Shown in pieces: positions 25,110 through 36,150 of a stretch of 64,000 bases of DNA (within the stretch, counting starts at the first letter, position 1; every line of letters begins with the position of its first letter). The translations under genes were made by a program, and so were the position numbers. The notes beneath the pieces were generated by a model. That model did not search any database. It was not told where the DNA came from and saw only the letters and a program-made list of their open reading frames with translations. The DNA comes from Calliopum simillimum (Eukaryota > Arthropoda > Insecta > Diptera > Lauxaniidae), in contig OX638370.1 in NCBI GenBank assembly GCA_951812925.1, forward strand, positions 1,078,001 to 1,142,000, read 5' to 3'.

Positions 25110-25154
25110 CCCTCCGTCCGTGCACCCTCCGTCCGTGCACCCTCCGTCCGTGCA
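25110..25154 (+). repeat. 15-bp tandem repeat, three units
   Basis: CCCTCCGTCCGTGCA occurs three times in a row without mismatch, then decays (tgcaacctcg). Confidence 0.85.
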
Positions 25155-25394
25155 ACCTCGTCTATTTCATTCTACTGCAGATGAAAAAGAGCTTTTGTTT
25201 TTGCTTTTAGAAAAAGGTATTGCAGCTGCTGACTACAATTTGCAAAGGTAGACAATACTAGGGTAACCAGATGTTTTCAAAAACATAATGCCCTCTGATG
25301 ACTATCTTCTGCTACTCCTGAGGCACTTGAGAGAAAAATTTCTACGATAGCCGAGAAAAAAGGCCAATTTAAGACAGACAGAAAAAGCAACCAT

Positions 25395-25616
25395 GAAAAT
25401 TAAGTCGAAAATTTGACCGTTTGCTGACAGGAGTACTTACGGACCACTGCATCATTGGTGTAAAATACCGCTTACAAGGAGCAAGGTTCATTGAGAATCT
25501 GGGCATTACCCCTTGTTTATTTTGTCCATTTTGTAAAAACATTGGGTTGATTTACCCACATGTAAAAAACTTATTGTGCTATGGAAGATGTCAAAATAGA
25601 CCAATGGCATCGATGT
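25395..25616 (+). pseudogene. LINE (non-LTR retrotransposon) C-terminal fragment
   Basis: The frame reads LLTGVLTDHCIIGVKYRLQG followed by CLFCPFCK and then HVKNLLCYGRC. This resembles the end of Jockey/I/R1-type ORF2 proteins, where '(L)xTGHxxxxxHxxRLG' precedes a C-x2-C...H-x4-C motif (usually 'ETPEHLLCECPAL'). Only about 70 codons are recognisable and no upstream reverse transcriptase is seen, so this is a short 3' relic. It sits just upstream of a ttv exon but has no plausible splice junctions as an exon. Confidence 0.5.
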
Positions 25617-26039
25617 GAAATTTTCTAGTCTTCAGAGATGGTCACCTTTGTGCGTTAAATATACTTGAGTTTATGATTATTTATGCATGGTTGTGCGTAT
25701 ATGAAATCGACGTCGTCGTCGTTCTTTCTCGTCATCAACATTTTATGCAGATTGTAATTTAAAGGATTTGCATGAAGCAGCATCATGTGTGTGCGCATCC
25801 TGTAAGAGTTATTTGGTATGAAATTTATTACTTTAATAAAAACATACTCGTACCAGAAAAAATAACCAAAACTAATTGATGACCATGATAATGACAATGA
25901 TGTTGAGTATACCAAAGTTGAAGGAAGGAGCACCTACGGTAGCACCATTATGCTAGGGCTATTTTAATTCTTAATTTTACTGAATTAATTTTTAAATTAA
26001 TAATAATTCGTTGCTGTTACTTTGTCCTTTTTCTTTCAG

Positions 26040-26114
26040 ATACGATTATGAGACCCTGCTGCAAAATTCTACATTTTGCTTAGTACCACGTGGCAGGCGG
26101 CTGGGTTCGTTCCG
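26040..26114 (+). CDS. ttv: tout-velu / exostosin-1, internal exon (exostosin domain part 1)
   Basis: The acceptor TTCTTTCAG ends at 26039 and the donor GTGAGT starts at 26115. The exon encodes [20 protein letters not shown] followed by LGSF and the first two bases of an Arg codon. This is a signature of EXT1/ttv glycosyltransferases within the GT47 exostosin domain. The exon starts with the last base of a codon. EXT1/ttv is a Golgi type II membrane glycosyltransferase that, with the EXT2 partner, polymerises heparan sulfate; in flies it is needed for Hedgehog spread. The exon that should precede it is not visible in the 26 kb to its left. Confidence 0.93.
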
Positions 26115-26631
26115 GTGAGTAAAATTTGTATATAAACTTAAATATCTGCAGTGCCCATTATATAAGAAATGAAAAAAAAAAAAAAAAATTCTCGGACCAT
26201 TTATTTATTTTCGAGTTCTTCAACATGACGTATGATTAACATTTTACTAATCATCTAATGACTAGCACGAGTCAACTTTCTCTATTCTCAAGTAATAAAA
26301 TAATAAAATACAATTCAGATTAAATGGAAATATGGTGCTTAATTGGTTTTATTGGCAAAAAACTGCAATACCAAACATTTCCAATCCAATTAATAAAATT
26401 TTAAAATTGATATTCGGTGTTATTGTTTTATTTCTATTTTCGCCAAAGTTAAAAGTCGCCGTAATTTATTTGCCTGAAGTCTAATTTTTTTCTTCAATTC
26501 AATCGATTTCCATTTAATTTGCATTTCAATTTCATTTCGATTCTTTTTTTTCCCCTTTTTTTGAATATAATTTATCAATGACCCCACTCTCATGATGTTT
26601 TTCTTCTTCTCGCATTTTTTCTTTCTTGCAG
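26115..26631 (+). other. ttv: ttv intron (517 bp)
   Basis: Bounded by GTGAGT and CTTTCTTGCAG, splitting an Arg codon after its second base. Contains an A-run at about 26170-26188 and no other feature. Confidence 0.9.
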
Positions 26632-26758
26632 TTTTTTAGAGGCGCTGCAAGCGGGTTGCATTCCGGTGCTGTTGTCCAATGCATGGGTGCTGCCGTTCGA
26701 GTCGAAAATCGATTGGAAAAAGGCGGTGATCTGGGCTGACGAAAGACTTTTGCTGCAG
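26632..26758 (+). CDS. ttv: tout-velu / exostosin-1, internal exon (exostosin domain part 2)
   Basis: The 127-bp exon completes the Arg codon and encodes [20 protein letters not shown] followed by [22 protein letters not shown]. This is the conserved end of the GT47 nucleotide-sugar-binding half in EXT proteins; '[12 protein letters not shown]' is a hallmark. The donor GTGAGT at 26759 leaves phase 0. No stop or frameshift is seen, so the gene looks functional here. Confidence 0.94.
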
Positions 26759-27513
26759 GTGAGTTTTTTTTTTTTTTTTGGAATTGGTCAACAACAAAAG
26801 TTTTATTTTTGATATTTGTTCGTTTTACTTTGCTACTGCATTTCAAATTCAACTTTTTGTTTTGTTTTTATTTTTCGATTTTTTACCTCTGTTTGAGTTT
26901 TTTCTTTGTTTTTTTGAAAATTTCTGCACTGATAACCCAGTTTTTTGGCTATGGTACGTAATTTTTTTTCTTCATTCGTGCATCACCTGATCCGTGTGGC
27001 ACTCACGTTCGGTTGGTTGCCTTGCGCTGCTACTGTACGGCTCTGAATGTCCTTTTGTCTCGCACAGCGCAATAGCAATTCGTTGATTTCCTTGCTTGCT
27101 TTGTTTGCGCTCAATGACGAATTAATTTTCCTCAATAGCGTCGTGCAACACTTTTCGTATTCGCATTTGTTTCTTTTTTGTCTTACGTTCGTTTAGCTTA
27201 CGTTCCTTTAATAGAAGTTTCAAGGATGCGCAAAAAACAATTCTCGCAAAACGACGTATTTTTCATTTACTCCACTCGCAACGATGGTTGTTGGAAAGCA
27301 TTTTTGTCACTAGTCAGTGTATAGTGGAGTAAATTTGCATTGATTTGCTGTTACTCCCAAACTGTTGGGTGTCTTAACATATGGAAAAATTTGAAAAAAT
27401 GTTAAGTCCGACAAAACAGTATAGAAGTAGTTCGCAACAGTCTTTAAATATATTTTTTTGTGAGTTGTCTTTAAAATAAAAAAATATATTTGCTTACTGA
27501 CTTCCAAGAACAC

Positions 27514-28078
27514 ATGAGGAGTAATCGAACAAAAAGTAACATTTCCATGTTTCCTTTTTTTTCAGAAATCAATAAAATATGATTGAAAAAGGTAGCATTT
27601 TTTTTTTTTAAATATGTTTATGCATAAATATACACTAAAAAACTGCCTTACAATCGCGTTTTTACACATTTAAAAACTTTCATATTAATGGAGATATTGT
27701 AACTGAGTTTGAAATTTGGAAATGTTACCTTTTGTCAGGAAATGTTGGAAATTTTACTTTTTGATAATCATTAAACTGAAATGATGCCTTGTGGAAGCAA
27801 TAAAAGCAACTGAAAATGTTCGACAGAGACTATGATTAGTGATCAGTATTAAATAGGTAAATGTAATTTTTCATCAGAACTACAAAAAAATTTGTAAGTG
27901 GAGTGGAAATGTTGCTTTTTGTTCGGAAATCGACGAAAAACGCGGTTTTCTTGGAAGCTGTTATTCTTTGAACCGCCAAATTCTACTGGAATGTGTAGTT
28001 CATAGATTTACATACGATTCTTCAAAAAAAAGCAAAAAGACAAAAACTGGAAATGTTACCTTTTGTTCAACTACTCAT
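27514..28078. repeat. Inverted-repeat element with GGAAATGTTACCTTTTGT motif
   Basis: The left end (27514-27547) and right end (28048-28078) are inverted copies of about 31 bp with a small indel; the shared part is GAACAAAA(A/G)GTAACATTTCC. The motif GGAAATGTTACCTTTTGT recurs inside in direct orientation near 27719 and, diverged, near 27906. About 565 bp, no coding capacity. MITE-like. Confidence 0.55.
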
Positions 28079-28151
28079 ATACACTAATATTTTTATCTAG
28101 AACGTTTAATTTTTTAAAAATTAACGCATGGGAAGATGTGGCTCCAGATGA

Positions 28152-28357
28152 TATAGCACCCCAGGTTATATGGCACCCCAAGTTATATGACACCCCAGGT
28201 TATATGTCACCCCAAGGTTATATGGCACCCCAGGTTATATGACACCCCCAGGTTAAATGACACCCTCAGGTTAAATGACACCCCCAGGTTATATGGCACC
28301 CCCAGGTTGTATGACACCCCCAGGTTTTATGGCACCCCCAGGTTGTATGGCAGCCCT
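28152..28357 (+). repeat. Minisatellite, 18-20 bp unit
   Basis: About eleven units of the type CACCCCCAGGTTATATGG with single-base length changes in the C-run (3-5 C) and ATATGG/AAATGA/TTATGG variants. Length variation between units explains why no single reading frame persists; open frames across it are by-products. Confidence 0.9.
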
Positions 28358-28732
28358 TTCAGTTTCAATACTTGCAGCTTTCGTAGAATTTAAGTATGAA
28401 CAAAACTTAATCAAATTAAATAGTTCGTTTAGCTGCAGTTCCTATAATTACATGAGTGCGGGATTTAAAAAAAAAATTTGGAAAGTAAACAGATAGGTGG
28501 GAATTTCAATGATTCCTTTATTTTTACTTTTTTTCTTTTAATTTGAGGGAACGCTGAATACTAGTGACATCACGTCAGAAAAGGTGTTCAATGGAACAAA
28601 AAAGGTGCCATACCTCCCAGGCTTACCCAATTCTATAAGCTTTGAATGCATTAAAAAAAAAACACCGGTCTTGAATTCTATTTGCCTATTTTTGACAGCG
28701 CATCCCTTTAGTTCAACATTTTTCTTTAACAA

Positions 28733-29117
28733 TAGCCGTGTTTTTTTTGACGCGTATATACAATTGTGGATAACTTCAAATTGCGATAACTCATGAACAG
28801 TAAGTCACACAATAGAACTCCAAGAAACTTTTTTATGGAGAATCACGTTTTCTTTCATTTTATATTTAAAAAAATTTATTTTTAAGGAGGTATTTTATAA
28901 AAACTGGTTAGCGCCGATAAATAGCAAAAAATTACTTTTTTTTTAAATAACTTCTAAATAATTATTTTTTTTTACAAAAGATTAAAATTATTTGTAGAAC
29001 ATGTGGTTCTCCTTGAAAAAGACCCTTGGACTTTTTATCGTACGACTCACCGTTCATAAGTTATCGCAATTTGAAGGTATCCACAATTGTATATACGCGT
29101 CAAAAAAAACACGGCTA
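28733..29117. mobile_element. Small foldback (inverted-repeat) element
   Basis: 28733-28800 and 29047-29117 are inverted copies that differ at few positions: TAGCCGTGTTTTTTTTGACG, then 'cgtatatacaattgtggata' and 'ttcaaattgcgataact'. The pairing weakens towards the centre. About 385 bp in all, non-coding. Confidence 0.75.
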
Positions 29118-30026
29118 ATAGCAAAAATATAAATCGTTTTGCCCCAGTGTGCGCATTATTGTCAGCATGAGAAAATGCACAAAGTGAATAAATGAAAGAG
29201 TGAATGAAACAGGTGAAGAAAGCGAACAAAGTGCATTGGCACGTTTAGCAATCGCTTGAATACCTGGCGTTTTGGTCAATTCGTGCACACGTTGCACACA
29301 AACAAACACTCAAATACATTGCGACACATTTCCAAATACACACGCAAACACGAATACACCTTATTGTCAACCTCACTCATGCATTCCAATGTTTGGTAAG
29401 CCCTGTGGGCGTTATACCGCTAGTAAAATGCTGGAATCCTTTTGTGCGTTGCGCTGTGAATTTTTGAGTGAATAAATATATGTATGTGTGTGTGCCTGTG
29501 TTTGTGTTTGTGAAAGAATGTCCTTTTATCATTTCAAAGTTTTGTTTTCAATTGTTCCTTTTTTTTTTTATTTGTACCTGCAAAATGGCGTAATTTTTTA
29601 TTTATTTCTTTCAATGAAAAGTTTGGCGCTTCGGACGTTTGCTGTTTGTCGTGCAGCTGCAGGAGAGTCAGTCCTTTATTCATTTTTTCTCAACTTTTAT
29701 GTTTTTTTCTATTTACTTTGCTATTTGTGTTTACTTTTAGCGTTCTCTCTATTGGCAGGAAATGTAATTAAGTTAGATGCATTCTTTGCCAACAGTTTTT
29801 TTTTAAATTAATGCACTTTAATGTTTCCAACAAAACGGAAATTAAATTTGAAATATCAATATGTAAATGGAGGAAAACCAACGTTGGTTAATGTCACAAG
29901 CAGCGTGGACAACTTAATGCGTTCGCTTCAATAGACGCAGTTTAAAAACGCTGAAACTGAAATTTTAAAACCATATCTATAGAATGAGAAACTTACAATT
30001 TCCTTAACCTTTTTCTTCTTCCCCAG

Positions 30027-30146
30027 GTGCCGGATGTAGTGCGCTCAATATCTGCCACCCGCATTTTTGCATTGCGACAACAAACGCAGGTGCTGTGGGA
30101 GTGCTATTTTGGATCGATTGAAAAAATCGTGTTCACAACATTCGAG
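30027..30146 (+). CDS. ttv: tout-velu / exostosin-1, internal exon (end of exostosin domain)
   Basis: The 120-bp exon, phase 0 at both ends, follows the acceptor TTCTTCCCCAG and precedes the donor GTAAGT. It encodes [20 protein letters not shown] followed by [20 protein letters not shown]. This matches the EXT1/ttv segment at the end of the GT47 domain, just before the linker to the GT64 (EXTL2-like) domain. The next exon (usually starting IIRERL) is not found in the remaining 33.8 kb. LamC lies within that intron, as in D. melanogaster. Confidence 0.94.
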
Positions 30147-30149
30147 GTA

Positions 30150-32760
30150 AGTGAAAAAAAAAAACCCGACTTACAAAAAAAAAAAAAAACCAAATTCCGT
30201 ATTTGACTGACAGCGCGGAAAACTTCGCAAAATGTGAAATGCAAATAAAAATCGATGAAAATGATGCGTGAAAAAGTTTAACGCTTGAAATATGCAAGAC
30301 TCGTTTCACTGCAATGCAGATACAGCTGCAAGAAATGATGTGTGAAATTGTGCGAAAAATAGGCGAGTCTTGCAACTCTCAAACATTATTCGAGGTGCAT
30401 TTTGTTAAAAGATTAACCTTTTCAATCTCGAATCAAAAATAAAGTGAAAAAATGGGAACTAAGTAACACATTTAAAAAAAAAAAAAACCAATTTAAAAAT
30501 TTTGGAAATAATAATTTTTAAATGTCCTCATATGCATAAAAAATTTAATTTTCTATACTTTGTGAATTGTATTGATTTGGAAAGCGAAAAATCAGGAAAT
30601 ACTTGCACATGTTCTCATACGTGGACATTAGCCCCTTTGCACAATGCGGCAAAATCCAAATACCCTGGCCAAAAGTCAAAAAAAAAAAAAAAAACTTTAA
30701 GTACGGGAAATTTCGGTAAGATATTTTGAAAAACAATAATTGTCCAATAATTTTGTCCAAAACATGGCTAACCGAGCGAATAAAATAATTTTAACGTATG
30801 CTTTACAGCGTACAAACTTCAGAACATAGAAAACTGTTTGATATCAATAATTGTGAATAAATTGTGCAAAATGCAAATCGTTGGACAATATTTTTTCGGG
30901 TAGAACCCTTTAACTCTGTTCTTTTCAGAAAATTTTATGTATCACTAACTTTCAAAAAAAGAAGAAAAATAACTGCAATGACATATTTCTAAGAAACTGA
31001 AAATTTCTATCAAATATCTTATAAGCTAGAGTGCCCAAAAAAAGTTCCACTTGATCTGAGCAATTTTTTGGCATGATTTGATAGCTTGAAGTTTTGTTAA
31101 CCTTCTCCTCAATTTGCGGACACCACTTTAGTCAATAACATTAGTTACACTTAATAATACATTGATAAAAATGGGTTGAGAATGAAACACGCCCATCTTT
31201 TGTGAAAATCATTAGTACTCTTATTTTAACAAATCTTAACAATTTTTCAATAAAAATGTATGAGCTATGATCAAAATTGTTTTTAGGTTATATGAGAGGT
31301 GGGCGTGTCTGTCAGTCAATTTCGCCCAAATTCATACATGCTGTTAAATAACTTTTAAAAATTACGCTAACCTAGTTTGAAAATTCTAGTGTTCCCCTTA
31401 TTCGACTTATGGCCAGAAAATTGGGGTTTTGCCGCACTGTGCGTTGAGGTAAAAGTACCGGAGGGAGTAAACTCAGAGACGACCATTCTTCGCCTTGTCT
31501 TTTTGCTTTACTGTTTTATTATTTTTTTCCCCATTCATTATGAAATTTAATTTTCAGATATCAATTGACATTCCAATGCTTTAAAATACTACAGCGATTT
31601 CCCATCAAATGCTTTGAAATATTTTCTCGATTCCTCACTCAATTTGGCATCATAATCAGTTCATAAATTTTAGTTCGATTCGCTGTTGTTGTTGCTGCTG
31701 CTACCAATACTGTTGCACTGCAGCAGCGACAGTGTTGACACAAGAGGAAGCAAAAACTATCAACACAAGCTTTCACGTTGTTGAATATGACGGCGATAAA
31801 GTTGCTTCAAATGGGTGCTACCCTCCATCATCTTGCGAAATGATTGTGCCAAGTAAATGTTTGTCTGTTCGTTTGTCTTTCTGCTCCCGTTGGCTGTTGC
31901 TAGTGGCGTTGAGAACAACGCATTGAATGAAGCGTAAAAGCTGCCATTGTCGTTTTTCGTTTTTATTGCAATCTAAAGTACTTCGTTTGGAAAGGGGTGC
32001 TGTAGGGCGACATAAGGACAGACTGTGCCGCAATTTGAGAGAGTGGAGTTCGATGATAGATTTGAAAGTCGACTTGAAAAGATGGAAATGTAAATAAATA
32101 TAGCGAAAAGTAACCAGTTTTCCTCTGTTTAGTGATATTTTTCACTAAACTTCAGATTTTTTTTACATTTTTTTGTTCAAATTTGTCTGTCGTTAGAAAA
32201 GTCTCCGGTTCTAATTTCTATTTCTGAATTATTTCTGTTTTAGCTGCGCTGAACTTTATTTTGTTGGTTCAAGTTGTTTCTTTCTGTTATCTAAAACCTA
32301 AAATTTAGTTTTGTTGCTCAAAAACCGGTTAGTCGCTAGTTAATATCGTGCTTGTATCTATTTCCGCCTGTCTCATTACAACAGCTCGCAGTTAGCTAGG
32401 CATCCAAAAATGTAATGATAAAAATGTCACAACAACAAGTCTAGAGAAATATGTCAAGGAGGCGTAGATGACGCGTACTCGTTTGACTGTGTATCTACGC
32501 GATTTAATGATTAAGTGAAGCGTAAAACGAAAGAAAATAAGGACGACTTAATCCTTAAAATAAACACTACAGCAAAGTGAAAATTAAACTAAAAGGTCAA
32601 GCAGGATCTTAACTGCGTCCCTAAGCGCATCAATAAAACCACAAAAATCAAATAAAATATCATTCACACTTGTCCTGAACGAAAAGTAAAGCTTTCCCCG
32701 ATGCCGAAAAAAACCAAGTATGCACACTGAATTTTAAGACCATTTCGACTGTTTTTTTCA
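30150..32760. other. Non-coding stretch within ttv intron
   Basis: No gene recognised. A weak match to a family A-like phrase (gaggtgggcgtgtctgtcag...tttcgccc) occurs near 31289-31330. Poly-A tracts at 30160-30190 and 30475-30490. Confidence 0.45.
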
Positions 32761-33199
32761 AGATATAGGTGATTCTTAGATAACTGTGCTTTTTCGAGTT
32801 GTAAAATTGGCTGATAATTTTTTTGGATTTTTGCAAGTTTCTTCATGCTATCTTGTGTAAACACACTCTTAAAACTCAGCTTTTAAGTAGATCAACTACA
32901 AGTGTGAATTTAAGGCTTTGAGGTCGAAATTAAGAAATTTTGCTGCAACGTTTGTGACCAAATTGCCACGTTTGTGACATTTTAGTCACAGTATGAAAAA
33001 ATTATGGTTTTGAAGCGTTTTGATGAGAGATATATTGCATAGAATGACAAGTTTACACTTCAAGACTAATTTTGCAACAGTGTCATGTCTCCAGTGGTCC
33101 ATTTTTTTATACCCTACTGCCCTAAAGATCAACTATGGTTTCCTGTCCTCTGTTTTTATAGCCGTTTATGGTGGATTAGGATCTCCTAATTACGAATCC

Positions 33200-33975
33200 T
33201 GATCTTGATTTTTTTCTATTACATCAGTATCCTTAGTTATCCTTGCTCAAAAGTGAAAAAATCATAGTTTTGATATCTACTTAAGAAAAACAGCAACAAG
33301 TAAAATTAATTTTTGCCAATGGATTCAGACAGCCGAATTTATTTTCAACAAGACATAATTTATCGTTTTTCAATTGGATTCCTAGTTTCCGAGTTATAAG
33401 CCTTTAAAAAAAGGATACCTCTCAATAACACACAAAGGATTTTCTGGACAGAAAAATTAACAAAAATGGTAAGTTTTATTATTTTTATCAAAAATATATT
33501 TTATCACAAAAATTTTAAGCCCTTGCAGACTAAAATCGGATGAAAAAATAAGGCTCTACTGTAGATTTAGTGAATGAACAGTTGAAATTTAGATTCCGTT
33601 AATTTGCAAAGCAATAGTTTAGTAGGGTCATTCACTAAATCTAGCATAGAACTGTCATTTTTCAAGCGATTATGGTCTGCAAGGTCTCGAAATTGTTGTA
33701 ATTAAATATGTTATTGATAAAAAAAATAAAACTTTGTATATTATTGGAAGATATCCTTACTTTAAACGCTTATAACTCGGAAGCTGGGAATCCAATTCAA
33801 AAACGGTAAATTATGTCTTGTTGACAATAAATTTGGCTGTCTGAATTCATTGACAAAAATTAATTTTACTTGTTGTTGTTTTTGTTCTATAGCTTTAAGT
33901 AGATGTCAAAACAGTGATTTTTTCACTTTTGAGCAAGGATAACTCAGGATTCTGATGGTGTAGAAAAATTTTTGT
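33200..33975. mobile_element. Near-complete palindrome (foldback element) centred near 33595
   Basis: 33200-33590 is complementary in reverse to 33600-33975 along its whole length with scattered mismatches and small indels. Shared strings include 'ttatccttgctcaaaagtga', 'agacataattta(t/c)cgttttt' and 'ttcactaaatcta'. There is almost no spacer at the centre. Non-coding. Confidence 0.8.
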
Positions 33976-34644
33976 ATCAAAAACATAATTAATAGCCTTC
34001 AACTAAACATCTGTATACTCAAACTTTATATCGAAATATGTTTTTTGCAGACTGATAAAAAGTGCCACGTTTGTGACATTTTTGATGTGCCACGTATGTG
34101 ACATTTTTGTAGTTTATAGCTCATTGTAAAGCACGCATAAAATAAAATGTACTACCTGGGAGTGCCGACTGCCACGTTTGTGACCATAATTTTTAAAAAA
34201 AACCGTTTTTGTTTATAAACTGCCCTATTAAGCGCAAACAGATTTCATTTTGGACGCGTCTGGACATGATGACCTTTGGTTGATAGATAGTGATCAGAAC
34301 CAATGCATATGTATCGCAATCTATGGACTGAAACAGTAGTAACGTGCAGTAGTAGCATAATGCTTTCAAGAAATTTTTTTTTTTCAAAACTAGGGGAAAG
34401 TTTTCAATTCGAAATTGTGCCCTCTAAAAATTATTTAAAACTGCGGATAAGCTCAGAATATTGTAGCCTTAAGTATTTACTTAATACTAGTATCGCCGGT
34501 GGCCAAATTTTGGCCTTTTACTTTGAGATAAATACACTTTTTCCGAATGCCGTTTGGTAAAAAAGAAAGCCAGAACATTGAGTATTCATTAATCGTAACA
34601 ACATTTTTTATATGCAGCAGGCTCAGTATAATATCATTAGAGTC

Positions 34645-35822
34645 CAAAAGTATCGAAAAACATCGAAAATATCGTTAAAAGCTCAAAAGTATTGAGAAAC
34701 ATCCAAAATATCGATAAAAGTCTAAAAGTATCGAGAAACATCGAAAATATCGTTAAAAGCTCAGAAGTATCGAGAAACATCCAAAATATCGGTAAAAGTG
34801 CAAAAATATCGAGAAACATCCAAAATATCGATAAAAGTCCAAAATATCCAGAAACATCCAAAATATCGGTAAAAGTCCAAAAGTATCGAGAAACATCCAA
34901 AATATCGGTAAAAGTCCAAAAGTATCGAAAAATATCCAAAACATCGGTAAAAGTCCAAAAGTATCGAGAAACATCCAAAATATCGATAAAAGTCCAGAAG
35001 TATCGAGAAACATCCAAAAAATCGGTAAAAGTCGAAAAGTATCGAGAAACACCCAAAATATCGATAAAAGTCCAAAAGTATCGAGAAACATCGAAAATAT
35101 CGTTAAAAGTTCAGAAGTATCGAGAAACATCCAAAATATCGATAAAAGTCCAAAAGTATCGAAAAACATCCAAAATATCGGTAAAAGTCCAAAAGCATCG
35201 AGAAATATCCAAAATTTCGGTAAAAGTCCAGAAGTATCGAGAAACATCCAAAATATCAATAAAAGTCCAAAAGTATCGAAAAACATCCAAAATATCGATA
35301 AAAGTCCAGAAGTATCGAGAAACATCCAAAATATCGATAAAAGTCCAAAAGTATCGAAAAACATCCAAAATATCGATAAAAGTCCAGAAGTATCGAGAAA
35401 CATCCAAAATATCGATAAAAGTCCAAAAGTATCGAGAAACATCCAAAATATCGGTAAAAGTTCAAATGTTTCTAAATACATCTAAAATATCGGTAAAATC
35501 CGAAAAGTATTGATATACACTTAGATTATTAGTAAAAGTCCAAAAGTATCGAAAAACATCCAAAATATCGCTAAAATCGAAATATTTCTAAAATATCGCT
35601 TGAAATCAAAAAGTATCGAAAAACACTTAAAATATCGGTTAAAGTCGAAAAGTATCGAAAAACATCCAAAATATCGGTAAAAGTCCAAAAGTATCGAGAA
35701 ATATTCAAAATATCGATAACAGTCCAAAAATATCGAAAAACATCCACAATATCGGTTAAATTCCAAAAGTGTCCAAAATATCGATCAAAGTCCAAAATAT
35801 CGAAAAACATCCGAAATATCGG
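34645..35822 (+). repeat. 39-bp minisatellite, array 2
   Basis: About 30 tandem units of 39 bp: AAAAGTCCAAAAGTATCGA, then GAAACATCCAAAATATCG(G/A)T. Units differ by point changes, and the array is most regular between 34690 and 35460. Because 39 is divisible by three and the unit lacks stops in several frames, long open frames exist on both strands (273 codons on +, 242 on -, plus others). They encode a 13-residue repeat and are almost certainly non-genic. Confidence 0.92.
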
Positions 35823-36150
35823 TGCAGAACGTCGACAGAGTGCAACGAAACAGGTTTCGTGCAAGCAAGAGAAAAACAACAACAACAAAATTTCTCTCAC
35901 TCCACTGTCTCATTCATTTTCTCATCAACACAGCATAACACTGTGGGTGCTGTTGTTGTTGTAATTATATGGGAAACTTTGATCCTGTTTTTAAATGCCT
36001 TAATGGCAACTTATGAGGTTAATTTTTGGATTCGTGGATTCTACACCACAATACCTGTCATATATAAAAATATCCAAAATCGGTTAAGTGGTTAGCTCGC
36101 AAAAGGGGCGCAAAAAAAACTGTTCACGTATTTATATATAGATGTGTGGT
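35821..36150 (+). mobile_element. Unique tail shared by the two minisatellite loci, copy 2
   Basis: Starts GTGCAGAACGTCGACAGAGT directly after the last array unit, like copy 1 at 20388. The first 45 bases are nearly identical between the copies; further matches are gapped. Neither copy holds a conserved reading frame. Confidence 0.65.

Larger units (their letters stand above)
26759..30026 (+). other. ttv: ttv intron (3.27 kb) containing three repeats
   Basis: Bounded by GTGAGT and TTCTTCCCCAG. It holds an inverted-repeat element (27514-28078), an 18-20-bp minisatellite (28152-28357) and a small foldback element (28733-29117). No exon-like frame with ttv similarity is present between. Confidence 0.85.

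Noticed and set aside
28187..28496. Overlapping frames with PRLYDTPRLYGTP and PGYMAPPGCM repeats
   Set aside because: By-products of the 18-20-bp minisatellite; unit length variation breaks the frames.
34753..35481. 242-codon hydrophobic frame (YRYFGCFSILLDF-like repeat) resembling a membrane protein
   Set aside because: Opposite-strand reading of the same minisatellite.
34692..35513. 273-codon open frame with a KVQKYRETSKIS-type repeat
   Set aside because: It is the translation of the 39-bp minisatellite; equally long frames exist on the other strand and in other frames, and there is no non-repetitive coding flank.
34645..35822. Regular short repeats that could suggest a CRISPR array
   Set aside because: Units are directly abutting with no unique spacers, and the genome is eukaryotic.
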